Under the pieces are notes generated by a model that ran no database searches, was not told the DNA's origin, and worked only from the letters and a program-made list of their open reading frames with translations. Shown here piece after piece: positions 15,782-24,500 of a DNA stretch of 37,791 bases. Origin of the DNA: Synechococcus sp. AG-670-B23 (GTDB taxonomy: Bacteria; Cyanobacteriota; Cyanobacteriia; PCC-6307; Cyanobiaceae). The stretch is taken from assembly GCA_003209165.1 (NCBI GenBank), contig QCSL01000018.1, positions 1 to 37,791 on the forward strand, written 5' to 3'. Position numbers and translations under genes: made by a program. The first letter of the stretch is position 1. Every line of letters begins with the position of its first letter.

Positions 15782-16699
15782 TTATTGATCCAGTAGTGAA
15801 AATAGTTTTTCAATCTCAAAGTTCGTATAATTGTTCCTTTTTTGCACAGCTGCTCTTATGTCTTCACCTGAGGTCAAGCTTAATCGTTTATCTTTTCCAT
15901 TTGGAATTGGTAAGTACAGGCATTGAATAATTCTTCGATGAGCATTTGGTGGGAGTGGGGTTCCTCGATGTATTCCTCTGGTATCCTCAGCAAAGCCTTT
16001 GCCTGCACTTCCAATCACGTCAATAATGTCTTTGGCAATTGGCCATATTGCATCATCTTCGATCTTATAACGGCCTCTTAAACTTCTCTTTTTTGTTAGT
16101 ACTTTTTTTAGGTGTAGTGAGTAAGGATCTAAAGCTTTCAATCGTTTATCAAATGCTGACTGATTATGTGTGTTGGATATAAATTGATGGTGACCCATGC
16201 CAAGTATCACATCATCAAGGTAATAAAAGACTTTTACAAACCTATGGCCATGGTGATCCATATGCCAGTACATTTCATTTGTTCTTATCGGATGATCACC
16301 ACCTTTGTTTTCCCAGCTCGCTATGAATTGGATACTAGGGAATATACCTAAGTATTCTTGTATGGGCCTAATGATCTTTTTATCAGAGAAAATATGTATC
16401 AAAATTGGATCATCTATTAATATTTCTGGCAGGATAGATCTCTTATTTTCACTAATTATGGGTTCTTGGAAGTATTTATTTTTTAAGTGCATACATATTT
16501 TAGAGCTAATATTTGGAATCTTGCATATTCCTAGTTTCTTAAGATCTAGTCCTCTTGCTATATCCAGTTCACTCATGAGACTGGCATCAGGCTTTAGACT
16601 TGTATGATATTGATGTAGTACTTTATTGTATATTAATTCTCTGGTGTCGTAATTAGAGTAGTCGTATGTCAAAAAATGATAGTACTGTTGTTTATTCAT
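15782..16699 (-). CDS. Fe(II)/2-oxoglutarate-dependent oxygenase (PhyH-like)
   Basis: The 305-residue protein shows a plausible double-stranded beta-helix iron triad: EMYWHMDHHG (His146, Asp148) and, about 100 residues later, TRGIHRGTPLPPNAHRR with the distal His244 and an Arg (255/256) placed to bind 2-oxoglutarate. This spacing fits the phytanoyl-CoA dioxygenase superfamily. It is the second gene of a minus-strand pair, 8 nt after a methyltransferase, and converges on ppd. In phosphonate clusters such enzymes hydroxylate or cleave the carbon chain; in polysaccharide clusters they also occur. It is not a recognisable methylphosphonate synthase, which is a longer cupin-type protein. Enzyme class is moderately sure; the substrate is unknown. 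Confidence 0.65.
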   Translation of the reverse strand: MNKQQYYHFLTYDYSNYDTRELIYNKVLHQYHTSLKPDASLMSELDIARGLDLKKLGICKIPNISSKICMHLKNKYFQEPIISENKRSILPEILIDDPILIHIFSDKKIIRPIQEYLGIFPSIQFIASWENKGGDHPIRTNEMYWHMDHHGHRFVKVFYYLDDVILGMGHHQFISNTHNQSAFDKRLKALDPYSLHLKKVLTKKRSLRGRYKIEDDAIWPIAKDIIDVIGSAGKGFAEDTRGIHRGTPLPPNAHRRIIQCLYLPIPNGKDKRLSLTSGEDIRAAVQKRNNYTNFEIEKLFSLLDQ

Positions 16700-16707
16700 T
16701 GAATCTA

Positions 16708-17583
16708 TTATTTTGTAATTATTCCCGCTTTCATGAAGGGTTGATTCTTTATTTCTATATATATATCTTTGGTTTCGTTTTCCTTGTCTACCAGATTTTG
16801 CGCCAATTTATAGTATTCCTCAAATGCAAGAACCTTCTTAGCACCTGTACGCGGTCTGCTACTTCTGTCGGTTTTTTGTTTGTATCCTTTTGATTCATGT
16901 GTTGTCGATACTGTGAAAATGAGAGAGCCATCATTTTTTAATACTCTTATCGCTTCTTTGAAGGCTATTTCTGGAGCCTCGCTGTAAGCAATGCAGTGAG
17001 TTAATATGCATGCATCGAATTTTTCTTCAGGGAAGGAGAGTTCATGCATATCACCTAGTTGTATTAATGGACTGTATGAATGCAAATCTATTGCAGTAAT
17101 ATTATGAGGATTGATGCCGAAGTTGCTCATGTATAGTATCTCAGCTTCTGTCCGTGCTCCTATATATAATATTCGAGCATTGCCTGGGTTGCGTTTTACG
17201 GAATTTGATTGCAACAAAAGCTTTCCAAAGCAGTTTGCTTTCGTTTGATTAATATAGTAAGTGTTTATTCCAAATTCGTCTTGATGTGCACCTCTAGACT
17301 TTGCATAGTCACTACCTACTGTGGATATAAATGATAAATTTGTTTCTATTGTTGTTTCTGTGGTTGCGTCGTGCGTTTTTTTTATGTATCTCATTTTTCC
17401 TAGTACGTGTACCCAGTACCAATACCTTATGGTGCAAATGCTATTTAGTTGATCTATAGATAGTTTTTTATTGATAAGTTCATTGATGAGTAGGTCGTCG
17501 TTTAATATATTGATTTCGCAGTTTGCTTTAGCGTATAAATTTTGTATGTGTTTGTAAAGTAAATTGTGCGAATCTTGATTCAC
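16708..17583 (-). CDS. SAM-dependent methyltransferase-like protein
   Basis: The 291-residue protein starts at GTG 17583. A methyltransferase core is recognisable from residue 137: ARILYIGARTEAEILYM (motif I, with IGAR replacing the usual xGxGxG), ITAIDLHSYSPLIQLGDMHELSFPEEKFDACILTH (the type-11 pattern of GDMxxLPFxDxxFD), and AIRVLKNDGSLIFTVSTTHES. The N-terminal 130 residues are not recognised and may bind substrate. It is the first gene of the minus-strand pair with the oxygenase. The start is uncertain because a separate 52-codon frame overlaps its first 56 nt (see 17528-17852). Very AT-rich, like the rest of the island. Confidence 0.6.
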   Translation of the reverse strand: MNQDSHNLLYKHIQNLYAKANCEINILNDDLLINELINKKLSIDQLNSICTIRYWYWVHVLGKMRYIKKTHDATTETTIETNLSFISTVGSDYAKSRGAHQDEFGINTYYINQTKANCFGKLLLQSNSVKRNPGNARILYIGARTEAEILYMSNFGINPHNITAIDLHSYSPLIQLGDMHELSFPEEKFDACILTHCIAYSEAPEIAFKEAIRVLKNDGSLIFTVSTTHESKGYKQKTDRSSRPRTGAKKVLAFEEYYKLAQNLVDKENETKDIYIEIKNQPFMKAGIITK

Positions 17584-17852
17584 TTTCTTGATGATGCTCT
17601 TGTATGTATCTTAGCATGTATGGTTTGATGTTGAAGCGTAGCAGGTATGCCTGTGCCTCATTGTAGGTTCTATCGTATCTCCGCATTGATCTTGCTTAAA
17701 ATCTTTTCAGTATTTTTCCGTTTTCTTTGTTTCTGTAAGATCTTAACGTGTTTCTTTGGTAAGCACATATGATTCGGTTCGCCACCTACTTTGTTTTGCA
17801 TATGTAGTATTTTTATGATTTCAATAATCTTTTCGTTTACATATTGGATGTT
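17528..17852 (-). pseudogene. degenerate coding remnant with frameshift
   Basis: On the minus strand an open frame from 17852 to 17670 (61 codons, containing VNEKIIEIIKIL and KVGGEPNHMCLPKKHV) ends at a TAG. A +1 frame then continues from an ATG at 17686 to 17528 (MRRYDRTYNEAQAYLL...). Joined, they read like one protein with a single frameshift. I do not recognise the family. It could also be two unrelated short frames. Further upstream to about 17940 are more short open pieces broken by stops. Confidence 0.3.
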
Positions 17853-18105
17853 TTATTTAATTGAACCTGTTCAAAGTGTGAGATCATTTTTCATTTGTTT
17901 AACTTCCGACTTAATGCTTATGAATGACCCAAGCTTTAATTAAATGTCTTGGTTGAAGACGTTATTTATTGTTTGATTGTTGACATAGTTGTGTTAAGCA
18001 AAATATCACATATGATCTGCCTGGTTTATTCATTGGTTCTCTGAGGCATTCACTCTGATTAAAGTTGAACTAGACCAGCCCAATTTATTCCTTCTTTTTT
18101 TAATC
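17584..18105. other. AT-rich spacer between phosphonate island and pseudaminic acid operon
   Basis: About 520 nt with no intact gene of normal size. It holds the frameshifted remnant at 17528-17852, short broken frames up to about 18000, and presumably the promoter of the methyltransferase/oxygenase pair. Composition changes sharply at its right end, where the higher-GC pseI begins. I see no terminator for pseI. Confidence 0.5.
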
Positions 18106-19155
18106 CTATAGAAGTTTGTCTAGGCTTAGTGGTGTCCCACATTTGTAATTCTGTCGGGCTTTGCGTCCCAACAATTGAGGGTATAGGTGTGGCGAAGCTC
18201 CGTCACCTGGTCGAACAATCCGGAGGTTTTCACTTGTGAAAATCTCACCTTCTTTGATGTCCGCTGTGACATAAATAGAGCGTCGAAATATCAGACTTTT
18301 TCTCTCCGTCTCGGTTGCTCCGTATCGTACTTCTCCCAGTGATTGCCAGGCTCGCTCAGTCTCGATGACCAAGCTGCTAAGTTCTTTTGGTTCAAGTGAA
18401 AACGCGCTGTCAACTCCTCCATCAGAACGTGCCAAGGTGAAGTGTTTTTCGATTACTGTCGCGCCGAGCGCGACAGAGGCCACCGCAACTCCAATTCCCA
18501 TTGTGTGATCGCTTAGGCCTACTTCTGCGTGGAATAACTCCCTTAAATGAGGGATTGTCCGGATATTCGTGTTATCTGGCCTGGCTGGATAGGTGCTCGT
18601 GCATTTAAGTAATACTATTTGTTTACATCCAGCTCCGCGTGCAGTATTAACAGCTTGCTCCAGCTCAGACAGACTTGCCATTCCTGTCGAGATTATTAGT
18701 GGCTTTCCTGTTGCAGATGCCTTTTCAATTAAGGGTAGATGATTGTTTTCAAAGCTGGCTATTTTGTAGGCAGGTGCATCAAGCTCCTCAAGAAAATCTA
18801 CAGCGGTCTCATCAAAGGGTGAACTAAAGCAAATCAACCCTAATGCGTGTGCATGTTCCATGATCGGGGCATGCCATTCCCACGGGGTGTATGCCTTTTT
18901 GTAAAGGTCGTGAAGGTTCTGGCCAGACCAGAGGGAGTTGGGATCGTTAACCTCAAAACTGCCGCCTCGCGCATCGAGCGTCATCGTGTCAGCGGTATAA
19001 GTTTGCAGCTTGATGGCGTGAGCCCCAGCTTTGGCGGCAGCCTCAACAATCTCCAGAGCTCGTTCAAGGCTCTGATTGTGATTGCCGCTCATTTCAGCAA
19101 TCACAAATGGCGGATGCTTTGAACCGATAAATCGCCCGGCGATCTCGATGCTCAT
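18106..19155 (-). CDS. pseI: pseudaminic acid synthase
   Basis: PseI condenses 2,4-diacetamido-2,4,6-trideoxy-L-altrose with PEP to form pseudaminic acid. The 349-residue length is standard. The NeuB-type barrel begins FVIAEMSGNHNQ (19-28); the AEMSGNHN form is characteristic of PseI as opposed to sialic acid synthases. HAIKLQTYTADT, ICFSSPFDETAVDFL, YKIASFE, LIISTGMASLSEL, VGLSDHTMGIGV and VIEKHFTLARSDGGVDSAFSLEP follow in the expected order. An antifreeze-like SAF domain forms the C-terminus (residues ~290-349). It is the last gene of the minus-strand operon and its ATG overlaps the formyltransferase stop (ATGA). Confidence 0.94.
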   Translation of the reverse strand: MSIEIAGRFIGSKHPPFVIAEMSGNHNQSLERALEIVEAAAKAGAHAIKLQTYTADTMTLDARGGSFEVNDPNSLWSGQNLHDLYKKAYTPWEWHAPIMEHAHALGLICFSSPFDETAVDFLEELDAPAYKIASFENNHLPLIEKASATGKPLIISTGMASLSELEQAVNTARGAGCKQIVLLKCTSTYPARPDNTNIRTIPHLRELFHAEVGLSDHTMGIGVAVASVALGATVIEKHFTLARSDGGVDSAFSLEPKELSSLVIETERAWQSLGEVRYGATETERKSLIFRRSIYVTADIKEGEIFTSENLRIVRPGDGASPHLYPQLLGRKARQNYKCGTPLSLDKLL

Positions 19156-19892
19156 GAGGGGATGTTTTGGCTAACAGATTGGTCTGGTGACATTGGTACT
19201 ATCCTCACATCGGCATGGAGGCCATCGCTGCGCTGGGTCACGCGACGAAACTCCAGCCGCATGCCGCGAGTTTCTAGAAACGCATGTGGGTACCCTTCGG
19301 CGTCGAGCATACGGATCTGGTCGTACCAGGAACTCAGGTCGCCTTTCGAGCAGCTAGCCAGATTGCTTTGGTCTGGAGTACGGCGGCTGAACAGCACCGA
19401 TTCTCCCCGCTGGGGAGTGGCAGCGGGCTCCTCACGCACGATTTTTTCAATCATTTGCTCAATTACACCATCAGCCCTGAGAAAGATTTCTTCTGCGCTG
19501 CCATGAAGGCTCAAAGGCTGCTTGGCATAGATGTCACCTGTATCCAGGCCGGCGTCGCAGCGCAGGGCTGAGAGCATCGTGGTGCTGTGGCCTCGTTGGA
19601 TCAGGTTCTGTAGTGGACTACCGCCTCGGCCATAGGGCAAGTCGGTCATATGGAAGATCACAGTTGGCCAAGAGCCCCAGATCGATTCGGGGATTAGATG
19701 GTTCCAATGAGGCAAGAAGATCCACTCGGGATTTATCGCTGCTACAGCCTCCGAGGTGAGCTTGGCGGGTTCGGTAATGCTCTCAACGGGGCGATTCAGT
19801 TGTCGGCTGAGACGATCAGCCAATGTGCTGTTCCAACGGCGGCTCGAGAGCAACAGCAGGGGGCGTTGGTGGAGAGGTGAAACAGGGCCCAT
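19152..19892 (-). CDS. formyltransferase-like protein of the pseudaminic acid operon
   Basis: The central part resembles the formyl-THF-dependent formyltransferase fold: TVIFHMTDLPYGRGGSPLQNLI (His81; compare the NxHxSLLPxxRG motif) and AGLDTGDIYAKQPLSL with the catalytic-type Asp at about 117. The usual Asn two residues before the His is replaced by Ile, so catalysis needs confirming. The family includes sugar N-formyltransferases and Fmt. At 246 aa it is shorter than Fmt and has a small C-terminal domain. It sits between pseI (4-nt overlap) and pseG; N-formylation of an amino group on the nonulosonic acid or its precursor is a fair inference. A 160-nt gap with small broken frames follows towards pseG. 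Confidence 0.65.
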   Translation of the reverse strand: MGPVSPLHQRPLLLLSSRRWNSTLADRLSRQLNRPVESITEPAKLTSEAVAAINPEWIFLPHWNHLIPESIWGSWPTVIFHMTDLPYGRGGSPLQNLIQRGHSTTMLSALRCDAGLDTGDIYAKQPLSLHGSAEEIFLRADGVIEQMIEKIVREEPAATPQRGESVLFSRRTPDQSNLASCSKGDLSSWYDQIRMLDAEGYPHAFLETRGMRLEFRRVTQRSDGLHADVRIVPMSPDQSVSQNIPS

Positions 19893-20054
19893 CAGCTAGG
19901 CGTCTTACCCAAGGCAAAGGGTGAAAAAGATTGTTTAATCATGACAAGAAAATTGGAGTCCCCAAACCCCTCATTCGCTCAATAGACATAAATGGCCAAG
20001 CGGCGGTAGCTGTAGTTGCTGGACTGAGTATGCTCGGACAAAGCACCCTCATGC

Positions 20055-21680
20055 TCAACCAAGTTGTTGTGGTGCATCGAGTTGCCAACGCCAGCGATTC
20101 ACAGTCCTAGGCGCCGAGGATGAAGCAACGGCAAGCTCTGAATCGGCAGTAAACCCAGCGCGCGCAAAGCAGGCATTGCTGGCGGTGTTGCTGTTGAGCA
20201 CCTCAGCGACAGCCTCAACAGAAGGCCCCCAACATTGTTCCATGGCTTGAAGACCTAAACGTATTAGCTCAGCAGCCAGTCCGTGCCCACGGGCACAACG
20301 ATCGAGAGAGAGATCCACCGCAGCCTCAATGACATCAGCTTGATCGCTGGCGAGCAACCGATCAAAGCGGATCTGGCCGATCGGACAACCATCCATTGCC
20401 TTGGCGATCAGCAAAAGGCGGTTCGGGTCGGTCAGACCTTTGTGAAACCAGTGGTGGTGATCTTTTGGTGCAATTGACTTCGGCGAAAAGCTATTGGCGC
20501 GGACCTGAGGGTCGTTGGCCCAGTGTAAGAGCAGGGTTTCGTCCGCGGCTATGGCTGGTCGCAGACTGATTGCCCCTTGGGGTCCCAGCATCGCCATCGC
20601 CAGGCGTGGTGCACCCCAGCCATCAGTCAGTGCAGGAGCTGCATTTGCAGGCTTCGTAACAGCCATTCTAGACAGCAGCGTGGAGCGGATCTGCTCAGCA
20701 GTGACACTGGGCCCATTGCCTAAGAGCTGAAGATGGCCAGCCTGATCAAGGGCCTCTGAGAAAGGCAGTTGATTCTCAGCAATCGCCACCACCAGGCTCG
20801 GAAGCCGAAGACATGCTCTCTCCCAGGTGGTGGCACCACCGGCGCCGATCGCCAGATCCGCCTGAGCGATCAACCCGGCCAAGCTCGGTAGTGGTCCATG
20901 CAGGGTGGTGTGTGGCCTACGGGCCACCAGCTCGGTAACCGCCTGGCGGTGGGGGCTTTGAAGCCCAAGCACCACATCCACTGCCAAATCAGCCAGCGCC
21001 GGATCCAGCAAGGCTCCAAGCGCCCGACCCGTGAGATTGTCCGGATCCACCCCCCCAAAGAACAGAAGCACCCGTTGCAACTCAGTGCGCGGTGGCACCA
21101 GTGGATGCAGCTGCGCGTATTCCGGCCCCAGCAAGGCGTAATGGGGCCCAAGCAGCTGGCGACACTGAGGCGGCACCAACTCCTGGTAGCGCTGGTGCGT
21201 GGCCTCACCAAAGAAGTTCTGATCCAACAACAGATCGGCCTGATGAGTTCGATCTGCTAAGTCATCGATCACCAGAAGCTTGGGAGCTTTATCGCTTCTG
21301 GGCAAACCCGCAAGCAGTTGAGATTCCCATGGGGCATCCAGGCCGTAGTGGTCTGCCACGATCCAGCTAAAGCTGTTAATTCCGGCCTTCTTAAGTGCCT
21401 CAAGGCACTGGGTCGCATCCTGGTCCTGAGTGCAACCAAGCCAGGCGCCGTAGAGATCGCGGCCCTCCAAGCAATCACAAGCAACCAAAGGCTGCTCGGG
21501 CAGAGCAAAAACTGAAAACTCTGGCTCCAGCAGATTGATCAGATCACCGGGCTGGCGACGACATAAAAAGATGACCTCTGCACCACGGCGCTGCAGCTCT
21601 CGGGCCAAGGTGCGGCAGCGCATCACGTGGCCACTGCCAATCAGCAGGGATGCATCGCAGCGGATGAGGATGCGTGTCAA
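20055..21680 (-). CDS. pseG: PseG UDP-sugar hydrolase fused to a GNAT acetyltransferase (PseH-like)
   Basis: Residues 1-340 match PseG, which removes UDP from UDP-2,4-diacetamido-2,4,6-trideoxy-altrose: ILIRCDASLLIGSGHVMRC with the catalytic-type His18, ADHYGLDAPWE, LLVIDDLADR, LLGPHYALLGPEY, LLFFGGVDPDN and ADLAIGAGGATTWE. Residues ~350-541 form a GNAT domain (ISLRPAIAADETLLLHWANDPQVR at its start, later GHGLAAELIRLGLQAME), suited to the PseH N4-acetylation step. At 541 residues this is a two-enzyme fusion that would perform successive pathway steps. It starts with TTG at 21680, overlapping the PIG-L stop (TTGA). Confidence 0.9.
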   Translation of the reverse strand: MTRILIRCDASLLIGSGHVMRCRTLARELQRRGAEVIFLCRRQPGDLINLLEPEFSVFALPEQPLVACDCLEGRDLYGAWLGCTQDQDATQCLEALKKAGINSFSWIVADHYGLDAPWESQLLAGLPRSDKAPKLLVIDDLADRTHQADLLLDQNFFGEATHQRYQELVPPQCRQLLGPHYALLGPEYAQLHPLVPPRTELQRVLLFFGGVDPDNLTGRALGALLDPALADLAVDVVLGLQSPHRQAVTELVARRPHTTLHGPLPSLAGLIAQADLAIGAGGATTWERACLRLPSLVVAIAENQLPFSEALDQAGHLQLLGNGPSVTAEQIRSTLLSRMAVTKPANAAPALTDGWGAPRLAMAMLGPQGAISLRPAIAADETLLLHWANDPQVRANSFSPKSIAPKDHHHWFHKGLTDPNRLLLIAKAMDGCPIGQIRFDRLLASDQADVIEAAVDLSLDRCARGHGLAAELIRLGLQAMEQCWGPSVEAVAEVLNSNTASNACFARAGFTADSELAVASSSAPRTVNRWRWQLDAPQQLG

Positions 21681-22378
21681 ACCAGCTGCCGCAGCAGGAA
21701 AAAGGCTTCCGCTGCTTCGACGCCCACCTGAGCGCCGCGCCAGCGTGCCAGGTGCTCTACAGCGTCAAGGGAGCGGGCATGGGGCCAATTGCGCATTTCA
21801 GTTGCGTATGCCAACAGAGCTTCCCGTTTGCGCTCCCACTGATCTGAAATATCGACAAACCAGTTTGGCTGGAAAGCTTGCGCAGATCCCGGAGGCTGCC
21901 ATTCCGTGCTGCTCGCCACCTCAAAACTGAGCAACCTCTTCACCACATGACCCGGCGTAGGCCTACATGCCGTCACCACCGCCTCATGCAATCGGCGGTG
22001 GTCCACATTCACATCACCAGCATGGTGAACGTAAACACAGTCTGGTTGGTGACGCTCGACGCATTCTTCAATGCGCTTGATGAGGTCAAGACGATCCAAG
22101 GAATCCAGGCGGTTATCTGGAAGATCGAGGAGGTCCACACCCGCTGCACCAAGGATCGATCCAGCCGTTTGTGCCGCTTGAGCAAGGGCTGAAAGTTCAT
22201 TTCGAACTTGGGCTCGATCGCGTTCTTGCTGGCGTGACGTTGAGCCCTCCGCAACGATCAATATTTGCACCTGATCCCCTGAATCAGCGTGCCGGGTAAT
22301 GGTTCCGCCGCAACCGAGCACTTCGTCATCGGGATGAGCAGCTATCACCAAGACCTTTTTCTTTGAAGCCAAAGCCAT
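21677..22378 (-). CDS. PIG-L/LmbE family N-deacetylase
   Basis: The protein has the zinc-binding signature VIAAHPDDEVLGCGGT near the N-terminus (AHPDDE) and the second metal segment VYVHHAGDVNVDHRRLHEAV (HxxDxNxDH form). These are diagnostic of the PIG-L family, which removes acetyl groups from N-acetylamino sugars. Length (about 233 aa) is normal. The start is ATG at 22378, with a GTG one codon upstream. It lies between the SpsF fusion gene and pseG with overlap to the latter, so it probably deacetylates a nonulosonate intermediate or its CMP form, possibly preparing an amine for the neighbouring formyltransferase. That link is inference. Confidence 0.88.
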   Translation of the reverse strand: MALASKKKVLVIAAHPDDEVLGCGGTITRHADSGDQVQILIVAEGSTSRQQERDRAQVRNELSALAQAAQTAGSILGAAGVDLLDLPDNRLDSLDRLDLIKRIEECVERHQPDCVYVHHAGDVNVDHRRLHEAVVTACRPTPGHVVKRLLSFEVASSTEWQPPGSAQAFQPNWFVDISDQWERKREALLAYATEMRNWPHARSLDAVEHLARWRGAQVGVEAAEAFFLLRQLV

Positions 22379-22394
22379 CACTCAACGCAACCTT

Positions 22395-24428
22395 TCAATT
22401 AAGCCGTTTAAAGCCACCGTGGCAGACGGGCCCTTCTAACAACTCCTCAACGGATCGGCCTGCCTCGCACTCGGCAATCAGCGCAAACACCTGGCCAAGA
22501 GCATTCAGATACGGCTCCACTACATCAGGTGTATGAGCCAAGCTGACGTAGCAACTTGTGGCCGCCAGATATCCCTTCTTGAGCATCTCTTGACTTATCA
22601 ATGTTTTATAGCCCAATGACTGAGGACTTTGGATGGCGAATCCCGTAAGAGCCGGTAAGCCGTTATGGGTGATGCTTAATCCATAACGATCGGCAAGTTC
22701 CTGCCAGCGGCGGCGAAGCGTCAGTCCTGTAGCTGTCACCTGCTCCCAGCTGCACTCACGCTCCATCACCTCAAGGGTTTTCAGTGCAGCGGTGGGGCCA
22801 ATGCGTTCCGTCCAAAAAGTGCTGCTGATGAACGTGCTCTGGGCCGCTTCCATCACGGCGCGACGACCAATGGTGGCTGTGATGGCATAGCCATTACCAA
22901 GAGCCTTACCAAACATTGCCATATCGGGCTCAACGCCATATTTCAAATGCAGGCCACCAAAAGTTTCCCGGAAGCCTGAGGTGCACTCATCAAAAATCAG
23001 AACGATGCCGCGGCGTGTGCAGAGCTCACGAACACCCTGGAGAAAGCCTGGATCAGGAGGGCTGCTGCGCTGCACCTCCATCTTCACGGCCGCCAACTCG
23101 TGGGTTGAAGCGATGCTCTCGAGTTGATCCAGGCGATTGAAACTGAACGGCTGCACGGTGCCCGCCAGACCACGGGGCACGCCATTGGGTTCCAGCCCTG
23201 GGAGCAGGTGCTCCTCCAATCCGGAGTCGTTCTGAAGGTTCGTGGCCAGATACCAGTCGTGCCACCCGTGATAACCGCAAATGGCCACCGTGTCTCGGCC
23301 TGTGGCTGCGCGGGCAATACGTATCGCGATGGCATTGGCCTCGCCTCCGCTGCGAGCAAATCGAGCCATCTCGGCCCAGGGGTGCAGCTGCACCAGCCGC
23401 TCAGCCAGCCACACCTCCTCAGGGCAATTGAGGGTGCTCATGTTGCCTGCAGCCACGGTGGCCGCCACAGCAGCATCTACCTCGGGGTGGCCATAGCCGA
23501 GCAGGTTGGTGCCAATTCCCATGATGCTCATGTCAATGAGCTCACGACCGTCTAGATCCCAGACCCGGCAACCCTTCACGCGTGAGAAATAGGCCGGCCA
23601 CTGCTCCGGCAAGAACATCTCCGCCCGCTTGGAGAGAAGCATGTTGCCCCCAGGGATCACTCGCTTGGCGCGGCGCCAAAGCTTCTGACCTTCACCCATC
23701 GCTGCCCCCTCATTGCGGGCAAATTTGGCATTGGCGTCGAACAGCTGAGGTTGCTGATGCGCCAGTTCAAGCACATCGTGCCAGCTGAAATCAGAACTTC
23801 CTTCGAAATGGGCTACCACCGAGCGAATCACCTGAAGATCCTCAGGCTCATCGACAGTCCAACGCAAAGCTGAATGGTCTTCATTATGTCGTTTCTGGGC
23901 TAGTCGAAATCTGCCGCTTTCGCGAATCCAAGGCGTCACATGCTCACGTTGAGCGGCATCAATACATTCAGCCTGTGCCAATAACAAACTCTGGCGAGTG
24001 AAGATTTCGATGTCCAAGCCATCGGGATAAGTTGGAGAGATGCAATTTGAGAAGTAATCAAATTTCTGGTCGTAAAACTCATTGATCATCTCCTCAAGAA
24101 GGTTGGGATCCAAAAGCGGGCAATCACCAGTAATGCGAACCAAGATATTGGCCTTGGTGTATTCAGCAGCGAGTGCAAAACGAGATAAAACATCGTTTTT
24201 ACTACCTCGAACCACTGTTAGGCCCAGCGACTTACCCAGCTCAGCAAGAGCATCGTCTTCTGCTAAATCAGTGGTTGCCAGAATGCACCGATCAACTGAT
24301 GCGCAAGACTTCAAGCGCTCCACAAGAAAGGTCAGCATCGGCCGACCAGCCAAATCAGCGAGAACCTTTCCAGGTAGTCGGCTGGATCCAGTTCTTGCCT
24401 GAAGGATGACAGCAACTTGATCAGTCAT
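22395..24428 (-). CDS. SpsF/PseF-like cytidylyltransferase fused to GSA-aminomutase-like aminotransferase
   Basis: Residues 1-235 are a CMP-nonulosonate-type cytidylyltransferase: VAVILQARTGSSRLPGK (6-21), ATTDLAEDDAL, VRGSKNDVLSRF, VRITGDCPLLDP and WTVDEPEDL, typical of SpsF/PseF. Residues 245-677 are a class III PLP aminotransferase close to glutamate-1-semialdehyde aminomutase: LWRRAKRVIPGGN, FARSGGEANAIAIRIARAATGR, CGYHGWHDWY, LIFDECTSGFR and MFGKALGNGYAI with the PLP Lys508. At 677 residues the fusion supplies the CMP-activation step plus an extra amino transfer. Since real heme GSA aminomutases are stand-alone, this one is likely a sugar-modifying paralogue. Upstream is a 72-nt gap to the aldo/keto reductase. 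Confidence 0.9.
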   Translation of the reverse strand: MTDQVAVILQARTGSSRLPGKVLADLAGRPMLTFLVERLKSCASVDRCILATTDLAEDDALAELGKSLGLTVVRGSKNDVLSRFALAAEYTKANILVRITGDCPLLDPNLLEEMINEFYDQKFDYFSNCISPTYPDGLDIEIFTRQSLLLAQAECIDAAQREHVTPWIRESGRFRLAQKRHNEDHSALRWTVDEPEDLQVIRSVVAHFEGSSDFSWHDVLELAHQQPQLFDANAKFARNEGAAMGEGQKLWRRAKRVIPGGNMLLSKRAEMFLPEQWPAYFSRVKGCRVWDLDGRELIDMSIMGIGTNLLGYGHPEVDAAVAATVAAGNMSTLNCPEEVWLAERLVQLHPWAEMARFARSGGEANAIAIRIARAATGRDTVAICGYHGWHDWYLATNLQNDSGLEEHLLPGLEPNGVPRGLAGTVQPFSFNRLDQLESIASTHELAAVKMEVQRSSPPDPGFLQGVRELCTRRGIVLIFDECTSGFRETFGGLHLKYGVEPDMAMFGKALGNGYAITATIGRRAVMEAAQSTFISSTFWTERIGPTAALKTLEVMERECSWEQVTATGLTLRRRWQELADRYGLSITHNGLPALTGFAIQSPQSLGYKTLISQEMLKKGYLAATSCYVSLAHTPDVVEPYLNALGQVFALIAECEAGRSVEELLEGPVCHGGFKRLN

Positions 24429-24500
24429 CGGGCTTGTAATTTGCGTTGGAAGCAGGTATTGCCTTTACTCTCGAGGAATATCTGGGTTGAGGAAGGGCTG

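Noticed and set aside
15782-16699. Methylphosphonate synthase (MpnS) for the island oxygenase
   Set aside because: It is too short, lacks the cupin-type layout, and carries a PhyH-like HxD...H arrangement instead.
19893-20054. Small frames between pseG and the formyltransferase (for example one reading SEHTQSSNYSYRRLAIYVY)
   Set aside because: Competing short frames in the same 160 nt with no start signal; too little to call a gene.
22395-24428. The GSA-aminomutase-like domain as the missing AEP transaminase
   Set aside because: It is fused to a nonulosonate cytidylyltransferase and embedded in the pse operon, and its motifs are closer to GSA aminomutase than to PhnW-type enzymes.
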